The notes beneath the pieces were generated by a model that was not told the DNA's origin, did no database searches, and was given only the letters and a program-made list of their open reading frames with translations. The position numbers and the translations under genes are program-made. A DNA stretch of 64,000 bases, from NCBI RefSeq assembly GCF_000208745.1, contig NC_030859.1, positions 15,369,510 to 15,433,509 on the forward strand, in the 5' to 3' direction. Origin of the DNA: Theobroma cacao (Eukaryota > Streptophyta > Magnoliopsida > Malvales > Malvaceae). Of the stretch, positions 1 through 11,147 are shown piece by piece (the stretch's first letter is position 1; each line of letters begins with the position of its first letter).

Positions 1-530
1 TGACCAAGGGTTCAATTGAGGGTTTTAATAAGGATTGAAGCTAAAGTGCATCGTTTTCAAATAAGTGCATTATGATTTCAAACTTTTCCTTATTATATTG
101 CTTGTTCCCTTCCTTGTTCACTCACTGGGTTTATACTCACCATTTTCAACTTCATGTTTTCAGATCACGAGATAACTGGTAGCTAGGTCGAGGTGTCTTC
201 GTACATTCGACCCTTGGTAGGTGTCTAGGCATTCAGTAGCTGTATATTCGTCCGAGTCTCTCCGTTGGAAGTCGAATACTCTTTTTGTTGTGTATAGGTA
301 AACCCAATGTAAATTGTTAAGCTATATGTTCAGACAATGTATGTATATTTCAATGAGTAAACCACTAGGAGATGGCAATGTCTATCACTATTTTGATTCA
401 AAGTTATGAAATGTGACTTAGCAATATTGATGGAAAAATGAGCAAGATAATAGATAGGCTTCCTTAGGCTTAATGGACTATGTTCATTGAGCCCTTGTGC
501 CGGTCATGGCCCCAAATTTGGGTCGTGACT
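1..530 (+). mobile_element. Right end of a gypsy-type LTR (partial)
   Basis: This stretch ends in GGGTCGTGAC near 529, the mirror of the TGTCACGACCC that begins the LTR at 61546. It also holds a 'tactcac...' and 'actcactgggttta' block resembling one in that other LTR on the opposite strand. No coding sequence is visible. Copia pol coding begins about 35 bp further on, so this looks like a separate element abutting or inserted in the copia element. The left end lies outside the window, so the element class (Tekay/Del-like gypsy) is an inference from the terminal bases only. Confidence 0.45.
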
Positions 531-565
531 GATTTGTTCCCTTCTTTATCTTACTACAAGTAGAC

Positions 566-1183
566 TTGATATATTATTTAGTGTATACCTATGTGCAAGA
601 TTCCAATCATGTCCCAAGGATCACATTTGACTGTACTGAAAAGGATTTTAGATATCTCTTGGATACTCAAAGCTTAAGCTTATGGTATCCAAAAAGTTCT
701 TCTTTCAATCTATTTGGTTATTCTGATGCTGATTTTGTTGGTAGCAAAACGGATCTAAAAAGCTCTAACGGTAATTGTCAATTCCTTAGAAACATGCTTG
801 TGTCTTGGTCCTGCATGAAACAAAATTTTGTTGTTCTATCAACTACTGAAGCTGAGTGTATATCACTAGATAGTTGTTGTGCATAAATTCTATGGATTAG
901 GCAACAACTAAATAATTTTGGAATGGCCATGCATAAAGTTCCCATATATTATGATATGCTAAGTTCTATTAATATCTCTAAAAATCTTGTTCAACATTCT
1001 AGAACAAAGCACATAGAAATAAGACATCATTTCATTAGAGATCATGTGCTTAAAGGGGATATTGAAATAGATTTTGCAGATAACTTGCATCAATTGGCTT
1101 ACATTTTCCCCAAACCATTGAATGAAGAACAATTTTGTAGAATTAGAAGAGATTTAAGGATGATTAACGCTAGTGAAGTCTGA
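566..1183 (+). pseudogene. Sirevirus-like copia pol, RNase H end
   Basis: Two adjoining reading frames (566-886 and 923-1183) together read as the C-terminal RNase H part of a Ty1/copia polyprotein. Family hallmarks are FRYLLDTQSLSLWYP, GYSDADFVGSKTDLKSS, LVSWSCMKQNFVVLSTTEAE, ILWIRQQL, INISKNLVQHSRTKHIEIRHHFIRDHV and a terminal KPLNEEQF motif. An in-frame stop replaces a residue after the SLDSCCA motif (about 884). Several conserved positions are changed, for example YYDMLSS where the family usually has a CDNTS-like motif. The upstream reverse transcriptase and integrase are missing, so the copy is dead. The KHIEIRHHFIRDHV and PLNEE style of ending is typical of Sirevirus/Maximus elements. 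Confidence 0.85.
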
Positions 1184-1313
1184 ATTATGCTGAAGTAATG
1201 AAGTTTTTTATGATATATATATTGCTTGATGATAGTGTTTATCTCTTGGAATAATTGACTAGTGAATTTTTGGTTTGCTAAAGGGACCTTACATGGAAGA
1301 AAGGATACATTCT

Positions 1314-1490
1314 AATCAGTTAAGGACCTCCCTAATCAATTAAAACAATTTTGTGCTATGGGAGTTAACTTGAATCAATAAGGTAATAATCAGTTAACTG
1401 CTCCCTTAACTAATTAATGCAAGTTTGGCAGCTAAAAGGCTTCCAAGTCAGAAACGTAGTAATTGATTAAGGCCTACTCTAATCGATTAA
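1314..1490. repeat. Three pairs of AATCRRTTAA decamers, 20-bp spacing
   Basis: Decamers of the form AATCAGTTAA, AATCAATTAA or AATCGATTAA start at 1314/1334, 1388/1408 and 1461/1481, each pair exactly 20 bp apart. The same paired motif recurs within the LTR (4245-4801). It lies between the end of pol and the start of the third ORF. Confidence 0.8.
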
Positions 1491-1731
1491 AGGATACCTG
1501 CTGTGGCAAACTATCACACAGGAATTTTCATTAAAATAAAAAAAAAAACTACACAGAAGGTACAGGACATCACCCATTCAAAACGTGGGTAACCGGTTAT
1601 TAACTCCCTATAGAAAGACCCTCCACCTACTTAGAGAGTTAGTTACATTGAAAATCAATATCCAAAAGTCTTTAGATTTTCCTTTCTCTACTTTCCTCTG
1701 AAACCCGAGTAGCCCTAAGAAAAAAAATCCT

Positions 1732-3638
1732 ATGGCGAAATCTTCTCTTACCCGTAAAGTAGTTGAAAAAAGAAAAGGAAAAACGAAAGTTGATGATCCT
1801 CCATCACATTCCTTTAAGAAGACAGGAAAAATCAAAGAATCTTCAACAAAGAATAAGAAGGGAAGCAAAAAGAAGGCGACAAAGAAAAAAAAGGATCAAC
1901 AAAAGTAAAAGCCCCCACAGGCAAAGGTAGTGATTCATCCTCTCGATTTTGAAATCATTTTCATGCTGATAGGTTTAGAAAGATTGAGAATGTGACAATC
2001 TCTTGTGGGAAGTTTTTTGATTAGGCTAGTTTCAATGATGCTACTGCAGTGAAAGAGGATTTAGAAAATTATTTTGAAACGTTAAACCTGAAGTTCATGA
2101 ATACATTTAGAGATACGATGTTTAGCCCCACCTTAGTTAAAGAACTTTACTCTAGCATTGCTTTTGACAAAACTAAATTGGAAGAACGTGATGAGTTTGC
2201 TTAAGATAGCTTAAAATTATTTTTAAATGGTAGAAATTTTCAAATTGGTGCTTAGGATTTAAGACAATTCCTAAAAACAAAATTTGAAATAAGAGAGTAC
2301 AAGATGCTTGAGAAATATGATCCAAGCCATCTTTGAGAGATTGCAACTGGAAAAAATGAGAAGTTTCTTTCCAAGAGAAACGCTAGTTAGATTAAAAATG
2401 CTCAACTTAGGATTCTCCATTATTTCATAGCAATCACCCTAAATGGGAGAAGTAGCAGTTTTAGTTATGTGAGTGCACAAGACTTGTGGCTGATGGAAGC
2501 AGGTTTCAATGAAATTCCACTGAATGTAAGAAGGCATATGGTAGAGAGAATCAAGGCAACCTTACTGGGGATAAAGCAAACTTGCCATATAGCAACATTC
2601 TTACAGCTCTAGTGAAAAGGAAAAGATTATAGAATGTAAGGTTTCAATCTGATCTGATCAGAAACAAGGATCATGGGATATTTTTAGGTAGTGTGCTGAA
2701 AATAGGTTACAAGATAGAAAAGAATGAGTGTATTAAAATCACAAAAGGTACACCTCTACCCCTTCCAAGTGATAGTCCCTCAACACCTTTCATCAGGGTC
2801 AGTCAAACCCCCCTCCAAGTGACATGATGTTTAGTCTTCTCATGAGAATAGATGGGGAGTTAACTAATCAAGCTGCAAAGATTACGAAGATTGAAGAAAA
2901 ACTTTAGCAGCTTGAAGCTCTGTTTCATCAAGCCAAGGAAAAAAAATCCCATCAAGCTCCAACCACTATTAGAAGCCAATCTAATGAAAGGACTTCTATA
3001 GAACAATTTGAAATTCCAACATCTGATCATGAAGTGGAACTAGAAAAGAAATGCTTACAACTAAAGATACGGATCAGAATAAAATAGGGAATTCTGAAAA
3101 CAAAGAAGTTGAACCTGAATAGGAAATTAGGAAAGAGCAAACAGAACAAGGTCAAGAAAAGAAAGATGGAAAAGGTGAAAAGGAAGTTGAACAAGAAGAT
3201 GAAGTGGAGAATGAACTCCAAAGAGAGAAAGAGCACTTAGTTGGTGGAAAAAGTGGTGCAAGTTCTCTTGGAGAATTTGAAGAAATACTAGTCTTTGACT
3301 TTATTAGATATATTCTCAAGGAGGTTAGGGCTGACCAGGTAAAACAACAAGCAAAGATGCATCAAGAAGTTCAGTTAGCTCCACCTAAGACAGAACAAAC
3401 TGTACGAGAAGCAAATCCAGACAAGGGTAAAGCTATTGATATTGCTCTTATCACAAAGAAAACTGCTAGTAAAGGTAAGAAAACTATGGCCACCAAGACC
3501 AAAACCTTCAAAAGAAGAAAGTCTGCCAAACTAACACTAACCTCCACTCAAAAGTCCTCTCAACTTGTAACACCCCAACCTATCAGACTCCTCATCCCAC
3601 TTTTCTCCCAAACCTCTCAATGTTTATTTTGGCACTGA
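1732..3638 (+). pseudogene. Broken third ORF of the Sirevirus-like element
   Basis: Downstream of pol and upstream of the 3' LTR lies about 1.9 kb with discontinuous coding potential on the same strand. It opens with a Lys/Ser-rich segment at 1732 (MAKSSLTRKVVEKRKGKTKV). A middle part reads in pieces as FFD.ASFNDATAVKEDLENYF, NGRNFQIGA and RRHMVERIK. A Glu/Lys-rich tail covers 3204-3638. Multiple stops and frame changes break it. An extra ORF at this place is the hallmark of env-like-bearing Sireviruses. The sequence here shows no clear membrane segment or signal peptide, so I do not call it an envelope. It could equally be the plant 'putative transposon protein' type of ORF. Confidence 0.55.
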
Positions 3639-4075
3639 CTAATCCTCACCTTCATCTTATTCATATTAGAACCTTTTTAGATGATGCCAAAAAGGGGAAG
3701 AAAAATAAGAAAACCAAAAAATAAGATTATGAAGTAGAAGTAGAGTTGATGGGAATGATGAACTCAGTATTTAATATATCCTTTTATTGTCTTTGTTTTG
3801 GATGTTTTATGGTATGGTTTATTTGACAATGTTTTATGTTTTGAGCAATTGTTGAATGCTTATGCTTCTTTATTATGCGTATGCTTATAAGGTTTATGTT
3901 TTCATGGTTGAATGACTTCTTGCCTTTATTTGTCATACATATATATTGGACAATTTTATTAAGGCACATACTTAAGGGAAGCACATACTCAGAGGGAGCA
4001 ATCTCAAATCTGCACATAAATTCTTTTTATATATATAGACATTACACTCTTAATTTAGAAGTGTTTTGTCATCAG

Positions 4076-4091
4076 CAAAAAAGAAGGAGAA
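4076..4091 (+). other. Polypurine tract of the copia element
   Basis: A purine run (AAAAAAGAAGGAGAA) ends directly before TGTTGACACC, the start of the LTR. A PPT abutting a TG-starting LTR is the plus-strand primer site of LTR retrotransposons. Confidence 0.8.
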
Positions 4092-5472
4092 TGTTGACAC
4101 CATATGTTTTTTATGATAACAAAACATTCCTCATTCATTTATATCTAATCTTGTTACTTAAGTGTGCAGGATTTAAGTTAACACCCTTAAAAAAGTTGTT
4201 AATTAAAGGCAAGTCAAGGAGCTTGTTAAGTTTAATGAAGAATTAATCAGTTACGAGGGAAAGAACAAGTAATGAACAAAAACAAAACCTTAGTAACTGA
4301 TTATCAAGGGACCTTAATCAATTAAGGAATGGTTGTATGATAAGTTGAAACAAAATAGAAATATGCTAATCGGTTAAAAGGTCTAGTTAATCGGTTAGAA
4401 CACAAGGTCCTAGTATCTTCAAGCATCAAAAACAAGTTTGAAAATACAGTTGACCGTTGAAAGGAGCCAAAATGGAGAAGTTCAAAATTCAAAGATCTTT
4501 TAGTCAATTAAAGCTAATTTTAATCGATTATGGTTGAAGGAAGTAAAGCTTCAATCAGTTAAGGGAAGAGCTAACCAATTAGAAGAAAACTATTGTGTAG
4601 AGAAGTGAAAACAGAAAGTTTGTAATCGGTTAGAGCCTACCATAACCAGTTAGAGGAAGTCTACTAAAAAAAAGAAGTCTGAAGACAGAGAACTTTTAAT
4701 AAATTAGAGCTTTCTGTAATCAGTTAGAGTAGAGAAAACAACAACAGGACAATGCAAGGCAGAAAAGTTGTAATAGATTAGAGCTGCCTGTAATCGGTTA
4801 GTCAAAGTTTGTCTGCCTTTTTTAATTTAAACACTAGAGGACAAAATAATGGCTAAAAACGCATCAAAGTTGTTTCTAACGGCTAGAAATTATTTCCAAC
4901 AGAAAAATCTTACTCCCTAAGCATAAAAAGAAGCTCCAACGATTAAAAAAAAATAGATTTGAAGACAAAAGGGCCATTTTGAGAAAAAGCAAAATATCTT
5001 TCACCAAAAACACTTATTCTTCATTCTATATCTAGAAAAAGTGTTTGAGCTTGATTGTAATATGTCCAGACTTGTAACGGTACTTAGTTGCACTTCTTTT
5101 TCTTCTTTTTCTTGGGAAATTAGAGTGTGGGAAGCACTCTAAAACTTGTTGTAAGGGATTAGAGCTTGGGTTAGAAGCTCACCTTGTAAAAGCTTGGTGG
5201 AAGTTGTTCATTCCACTAGTTTAGTGAAGTTGGGTTGAAAATCCTTGATTGGGAGATCAAGGTAATGGATGTAGGTCAAAGGGACCGAACCACTATAAAT
5301 ACTCTTGCATTGTCCACTTCTCTTGACTCTTCTTTACTTGTTGTCTTGTAATTCTAACAAGTTCTAATTTTTCCTATCACATAGTTGATTAAGTGTTCCT
5401 CAAGCTCTAAAGAGCTGAACAGAAAATTTTTAATGCTATTTACCCCCGTTTAGCACTCTAATGGGACTAACA
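4092..5472 (+). mobile_element. 3' LTR of the Sirevirus-like element
   Basis: The LTR of about 1381 bp starts TGTTGACACC right after the polypurine tract and ends GGGACTAACA at 5472. Beyond that, minus-strand gypsy protease coding begins at once. Terminal TGTTGA and CTAACA are imperfect inverted repeats. A TATA-like TATAAATA at 5294-5301 lies about 170 bp before the end and could be the LTR promoter. The 5' half (4245-4801) carries seven pairs of TAAYCRRTTAR decamers. The partner 5' LTR is outside the window or lost, so identity between LTRs, and thus age, cannot be estimated. Confidence 0.75.
4245..4801. repeat. Array of paired TAAYCRRTTA motifs in the LTR
   Basis: Decamers start at 4295/4316, 4368/4389, 4502/4522, 4553/4573, 4624/4644, 4698/4718 and 4772/4792, plus a single one at 4245. 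Spacing within pairs is 20 or 21 bp. The best units read TAATCGGTTAGAG, a short spacer, then TAATCGGTTAGAG. CGGTTA and CAGTTA match the MYB core CNGTTR. TAATCGATTA is a perfect palindrome. Confidence 0.85.
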
Positions 5473-5973
5473 CATTGTGTAGTTTCTGGTACTTCATGTC
5501 CTTTCTTAACCCACCCAATCTTGTAGGTATGAGGATGTTTGTTTGTAGAAACTTCAATTTGTTTACTGCCTCTTTTGAAATAATAGTTTCCATACTTCCT
5601 CCATCAATGACAAGATCACATACTTTACCTTCACAAACAACTCGTGTGCAAAAAATATTTTGCCTCCTCCAATCTTCTGCTTCCTCATTGATTGTTATAA
5701 TCATCACTTTTCGTACCACCAAGGACTCACCTTGTGCAGGATATACATCAAATTCATTTATTTCCTTATCATATTTATCATAAATGGGTTCTAATTCCTC
5801 CCTAAACTCCACTAAGTTCACTCTTTATTGTGGGCAAGCAAAAGAGGTGTGTCCCTTCTCCCCACAGTAAAACATCGAACTTGGGAATTATTACCTCCTT
5901 TATTTGCAAAAGAACCATAACTATTTTGTCCACAATAAGACATTATACCTTTGCCTTTATCATTCTTTTTAAC
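5473..5973 (-). pseudogene. Gypsy gag C-terminus (CCHC) and protease
   Basis: On the minus strand, 5973-5822 reads KKNDKGKGIMSYCGQNS, then the zinc knuckle RCFYCGEKGHTSFACPQ (C-X2-C-X4-H-X4-C), and then a stop. The following frame (5821 downward) is a retroviral-type aspartic protease: CTRVVCEGKVCDLVIDGGSM with DGGS at the catalytic position, then TIISKEAVNKL and a PTRLGGLRK segment. The family usually has D-S/T-G, so DGGS may be inactive, although DGGS is also seen in plant gypsy copies. The protein is truncated by the copia LTR at 5472. Confidence 0.8.
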
Positions 5974-7664
5974 ATTAGTTGCTATCAATTAAAATTCTAC
6001 TACGCAAGTATACGTATCGAATAAATAGTATATAAGCAAGCAGAGTCTCGATCCCACAGAGAATTGATCTAAAATTTTACTAAGTATTAAAATTAGAACA
6101 ATTTAGTTTTATTCAAATAATTAAAATCTGAATTCTAATTAAACTAAAAATTAGTCAACTAAAACTAATTTAATTAAAAATTAAAGCAACAAGATAATTG
6201 GGTAAACAGCAAATCAAACAAACCTAGGATTACAATATCCCTCACACTTCATCTAAATCTTACCTTTCCACCTTAACTTATTTCAATGGGTCAAATTGCT
6301 AACCTAGAGTCCTCAATTATTTATAAGGATCTCCCGACTCATCCAATAAAAATATCTATTTTAACTAAAACAATATATCCCTATATGAATTAAAATAAAA
6401 CAGACTCATTAAGTTCAGGCTCTAATTTGGCTACATAAGGCCTATATGTATATCCTCATCCTATACGCAAATCAATTAATATGATCATATGCTATCCCAA
6501 TTTTAGTCTACACTAAACTCCCTTTCCCAAGTTTGTTTAGGTTCCTAAAGCAATTTAATTGGTGATCAGACAATTAAAAGTATTAAGAACAAATTGGAAT
6601 AAACAATTCAAATCCCATTAAAGATAAGCAAGAAAGAGATTTAAAAAATAGATTAGTTCAAAATATCTAATAAAAACTTCATCCAAAGAAATTTAGCCAT
6701 TAATCCAAGTCAAAGGAAATAAGAAAAACACAAAAATACAGAGAGAAAACTAATAGTTGGAGCTTTGTGATCTTGATTCTTCCTCCAATCCTCTTATTTT
6801 CTTGCTTTGTTCTTGGCTCCAAATCTTCAGAATAGTTGCTTGCTGCCTCCTCCTTAAAATCTCTGAAAAAGGTCCCTTAAATTGGCTCCAAATAACCTAA
6901 TTTCTAAAATCTCGTCAACTTTTTTTATTTTTGGAAAATCAACCAGCGCTGAGGTGCTGAGCTCTTTGGAAAATTCATGTGTGCTTCCTTTCACTAGCGT
7001 TGTAGCATTGTTCTCCCAGTGCTGTGGCAGTCTATCAATTTCAAATGTGAGTTTCATCCTAACATGTTCCGAACTGGGTAAAGTAGTAAACACAAAAGTT
7101 TTAGCCCTATATCTTAGCTTTTCAATGAATCAATAATCACATCAATTGGACTTCTAGATTGAAAGATCTGCTCCAATACCGTATCATGTTTAGTCCATGC
7201 ATATTGCTACAATACTCCAACTTAGACAAATATTTTGACCACAATTCGATCAGAACTAGGCAAATTGGTAAACATAAACATTGTAGTCCTTCCTCTTAGA
7301 ATTCTAGTGGTCCAAGAATCACCTCATTTGGAGTTTTGTAGATAGATATATGGTTAAAATACCAAAACATATACGAATGAAGCCATCACCATACTTGCAC
7401 TGATTTTCATCAAATGATCCTTTTTCATCAAATTTCCTACAAAAGCAATAAGAGAAATTAGCAATAACTACTCTTAAAGTAATTTAAAATAAAATAACAT
7501 AAAATTTAACTAAAATAACTTAAATTAACTACTCAACATGTAATCAAACTTAAACTAGAAAAACACCGAAAATGATATGATCCGAACCTAAAATCTCAAA
7601 AATCTAACTACTTAAGCCCCCAAAATGTGTCAAAATAACTCTATACAATAGAGTTATTAGTTGC
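5974..7664. mobile_element. Unclassified 1.67 kb insertion with 9-bp duplication
   Basis: The insertion spans 5983-7655 and is bounded by direct copies of ATTAGTTGC at 5974-5982 and 7656-7664. Removing it and one copy restores an open gag linker on the minus strand (AATNKTNKGATNVKKNDKGKG), which is strong evidence for a real insertion. The right edge is a perfect hairpin, AACTCTAT-ACA-ATAGAGTT (7637-7655). The left edge starts TATCAATTAAAATTCTACTA. No terminal inverted repeats or convincing coding region are visible. A 9-bp duplication suits Mutator-like elements; the lack of TIRs leaves the class open. Confidence 0.7.
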
Positions 7665-8463
7665 ACCTTTATTAGTTTTATTTGTTGTGGCAGCCCTTCA
7701 ATAATTTTGTTGGGATGTTCGGTAACCTTGTCTTGCTCTAGAATCATTTTGCTAATTAGTGCCATATAAGGGCTTTCTAGCACCATAACATGAAACTCAT
7801 TTTTCCACTGCTAAAGCATATTGACGAGTATCTTCAATATTGTACAAACGAACTACTCCCATTTTGTCTCCAATAGAATGAGACAAACCAGCAAGATAAC
7901 AAGAAGTAATTTGTTCGTTACTTTCAATTAACCTAACTCGAATTGATAGGTTATTAAACTCCGATGTATACTCCTCAACGGTCATGTTATTTTGTTTCAA
8001 ATAATGAAACTTTTCCTATAATTCCATAGTATAATCAACAGGTAAAATCCACTTTCATAATTTACTTTTCAGAAGCTCCCAAGTGCTGACTTTAAGCTTC
8101 CTTTGTCGTGCACATTGCTCTTCAACTCTCTTCCACCATTGAAGTGTTGTACCCTTCAATTTCAACTTTACAAATAATAGTTTTTGATTTTCTGCCATGG
8201 GTTTCTATTCAAAGTAATTTTCCAAACTAACTTCCCAATCCAAATAATCCTCCACATGAAACTACCCATGAAAAATCAATTACTTCGATCTTGATTCCTC
8301 CACCATTTAAATCAAGAGCATGTAATAACTGGCTTTCCAATCCAACTATTGTCACTTGATTTGCAGGTCTATCTTCATGAAAGGGGTTCTCAATCTCAAA
8401 TTCATCATCATCCTCAAGATCTTGAATCTCAAGGGAGTTGTGATCACCTTCTAAATTCTTCAC
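7665..8463 (-). pseudogene. Ty3/gypsy gag (retrotransposon capsid)
   Basis: In minus-strand pieces this reads as a plant gypsy Gag. An acidic N-terminal part (NLEGDHNSLEIQDLEDDDEF) is followed by IKIEVIDF, DYLDWE, KLLFVKLKLKG, TLQWWKRVEEQ, TWELLKSKL, FLPVDYT, LKQNNMTVEEYTSEFNNL, REIESNEQ-like and CYLAGLSHSIGDKM, then LYNIEDTRQYALAVEK. These match the order of the Retrotrans_gag domain (DFLDW, LKG-A-WW, VEEY-EF, YL-GL). Frameshifts near 8265 and 8000 and stops show that the copy is not functional. The linker toward the zinc knuckle is interrupted at 7656 by the insertion described above. Confidence 0.8.
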
Positions 8464-8630
8464 TTAGGCTCCCACTGGTTCCTGACGCTGCAAGGCTTGC
8501 ACAGTCTAGGTCAAGTCATTAATCATTCTCCACATCTCTGCCAACTCAGCTTGTTCGGGCTAGTTGCTTCTAATTTATCCTCTGCCTCAACCAACCATAG
8601 TTGCCTAGCTAAAACAATAGTAGGATTATT

Positions 8631-8643
8631 TGCTCTAATATGA
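8631..8643 (-). other. Degenerate primer-binding site (tRNA-iMet type)
   Basis: On the minus strand TCATATTAGAGCA lies three bases after the LTR end. It matches the usual plant PBS TGGTATCAGAGCA at 10 of 13 positions. Confidence 0.65.
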
Positions 8644-8645
8644 CT

Positions 8646-8989
8646 TGATGTAGCCAGAAGGATTAAGAAAATTAAAACTCAACAATTAGGCTTGAATGTG
8701 GTTGATTGTATTTAGAACAATAAAAGATAATTAGGTTTTAAAGAAACCTCTTGAATAAAAATTCAAAATAAACAAAAATTAATAATAATAATCCTTTATC
8801 TAGGATCACCTATTTATACTAGCTAAGACAAATCCTAATCAAATAGTAATCCTAATCCTAAATGAAGACTTAAAATACTAAAATTCTAATAAAGATAGGA
8901 AAAGAATCTCAAATTAAATAAAATAAAATAAATAAAAACCTAAGCTAATGAAAATACTAAATAAAATAAAATTCTATATGCACCTGTAG
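8646..8989 (-). mobile_element. 5' LTR of the gypsy element
   Basis: About 344 bp are closely similar, base for base with small indels, to the solo LTR at 17581-17919. Both share TGATGTAGCC, CTCAACAATTAG, AAAGAAACCTCTTGAATAAA, ATCACCTATTTATA and AATAGTAATCCTAATCCTAA. It begins TGATGTAGCC on the plus strand. Its other end is decayed (CCTGTAGA instead of CCTGCATCA). PBS and gag follow on the minus strand, which fixes it as the 5' LTR. Confidence 0.85.
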
Positions 8990-11147
8990 AGGTTTTTGCC
9001 CTTCTTGTATTTTATGGTGAGGCTTAAGCCTCACGGATTAAACTTGAAAAGAACTGAGCCAGCTTATCTAAGTAATTTGTTAATTTTGAAGTTGACCAGT
9101 ACATTTGGTAACATTTACCAGCTTGAATGGTGAACTATTTCTTTGTAAATGAAAAGGGAAAGGAAAAAAAAAAGGTTTATTGTACAGAAAGAAAATTTGA
9201 GGGTCTTCAGTTAGCTCCAATTGAAGACTTGCTGAGGTCTACTGATTGAATTGAAGCTAAAGTAAAATTGTAGGCTTGTTTACATACATACACATTTTAG
9301 ACCTGTCTATCATTTAAAGATGTACTTTGTGCAATATCAATTCCATTTGATTTTGATACTATGAATTAGTTCCATAGGTTTAGAGTGTTGTTCTATTGTT
9401 CACAACACATTTATGCATTTATGCAAGGAATATGTATTAGTGTTTGAATTAATTATATACTAGGACATAAGTGTACAAGCATTGTGAAAAGCTAAAGGGA
9501 TAAATAATTCCAGAGTCTTCCATCTTTTTCTTATGGTTTGGACCATCATTTGACTATTGTATCATTGAAAAGTTGCATATTATTCCCCTTTTAAGGTAAT
9601 CATCTGATTTAATGACGAATTATAGCATCACATTCAACTAAGAGAGACATGTTTTTGTCTTAAAACTTTATAGATTATTCCTTAAACAATCACTAATTTA
9701 TTGTTCATAGAAAGCATCTGACCAATCAAAAAATTAGCAATATTTCTATATCTCATAAAAGGGATTTAAAATTTTTACTGTCATGATTCTTCTTCCTTGA
9801 TAATTAGTGGAGAAAGTGAAAGGGAACTAGATAGTGTTTCTTGTTATTTACTTCAACTACATCATCGTGGTTGATATACAAGTAAACAAATTTTCGAATT
9901 ACTCTCTTATAGTTTGTTTGTTCTACTCATATTTGACTATCATCTATTCTTCTCATATTTAAACTGTTTTTTTTTTTTTGAAAGCTGACTCTTTTCTTTT
10001 ACAGAAGGCCCGACTTAAATATGCTTCCTGTTTTAAAACCAAATTAAAAAATATATGTAAAAGTCACGCTTTATAGATATTTGATTTAGATTCACAAAAT
10101 CTTTTAAGACCTTAATTGCATATGTTGTCATGTTCAGAAATTTATTTTTACAAATATATGTAGACACTACTAAACTTTTACAGTTTAGCTCTACTTACAT
10201 GTGATTTAAATTTTCTAAAGTTCATGTGGTTCTTAGTTCCCATAGAATGTACCATATATGTTTGTAGGTATTTTGTCAAACATTTTATATGGTTCTATGT
10301 TTGAATTTGACTAAAACTTGCAAAGGATCCTAATGGAATTTAGAGGTGCACTTTCTAGAACTTTTAAAATTTTGTATCCAATCTCAAATAGATTTCTAAT
10401 CTCCATTAGCAAACTTACAACAAAAGCTGCCCATTTAACCTAATAGTTATGTAGTTGTCAAACTTTCTTGAATTTGAAAGTTCCTAGATATGAGGCAATC
10501 TACCTGTCAAAAGTATGACAAATGAACTTTCCTTGAGTGTAAAGTAAACTAATGGCCACTGGGATTAGTATGAAGGCTAAAAAATTACTGATTTCCTATT
10601 GGATTACATTTATGATTGGTTATCTATTGTGCAAGTAAATTGTTATTGCCTCTCTACAATTCACACTGAGAATGAACCAAGCTTTTCTATGACACTAGGG
10701 TAAAGCTAATGCTATGAATGGTTAGACTTTGACACTACTATTAGCTATTGTATCAAAACTTTGGTGTAGAAGATTTTGTGGCTAGGTTCCTTTTTTCAAA
10801 TTTTCTTTTTTCATAAAAATTTTGGTTTTGGTTTTTGTTTATCTCTACTTGACTATTTTAACTGTGTAATTGCTTCTCTCTTCAATAGCAACAATTATTA
10901 GATAATCTAATTAGGAACAAAATAAAAGAGGCATGCTTTCTGTTAAGATTTATTTGATCACCACCAACATAGCTTTTTCAATCTTTATAGTTTTTATTCT
11001 AATTGCCACTATGTTATTAGTTCAAGAGACAAGTGTTATTGATGGTGGATGGTCTATTAAATCAAGGACTAGCATGCTTAGGTTTCCTTCACAAAAATGA
11101 TTCCATAGTACATGTAATGTTGTTGAACTTTTATCCTGTTTTTCAAA
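8990..11147. other. AT-rich spacer, no gene seen
   Basis: No open frame with recognisable protein similarity is visible on either strand, and there is no clear repeat structure beyond poly-A/T runs. Confidence 0.6.

Larger units (their letters stand above)
5473..8989 (-). mobile_element. Ty3/gypsy element, 5' part, minus strand, nested
   Basis: Read on the minus strand, the order is LTR (8989-8646), degenerate initiator-Met PBS (8643-8631), gag (8463-7665), a 1.7 kb foreign insertion (7655-5983), the rest of gag with a CCHC zinc knuckle, then aspartic protease up to 5473, where the Sirevirus-like LTR cuts it off. Reverse transcriptase, RNase H, integrase and the 3' LTR are not on this side. 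The order of events is gypsy first, then two later insertions into it. Confidence 0.75.
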
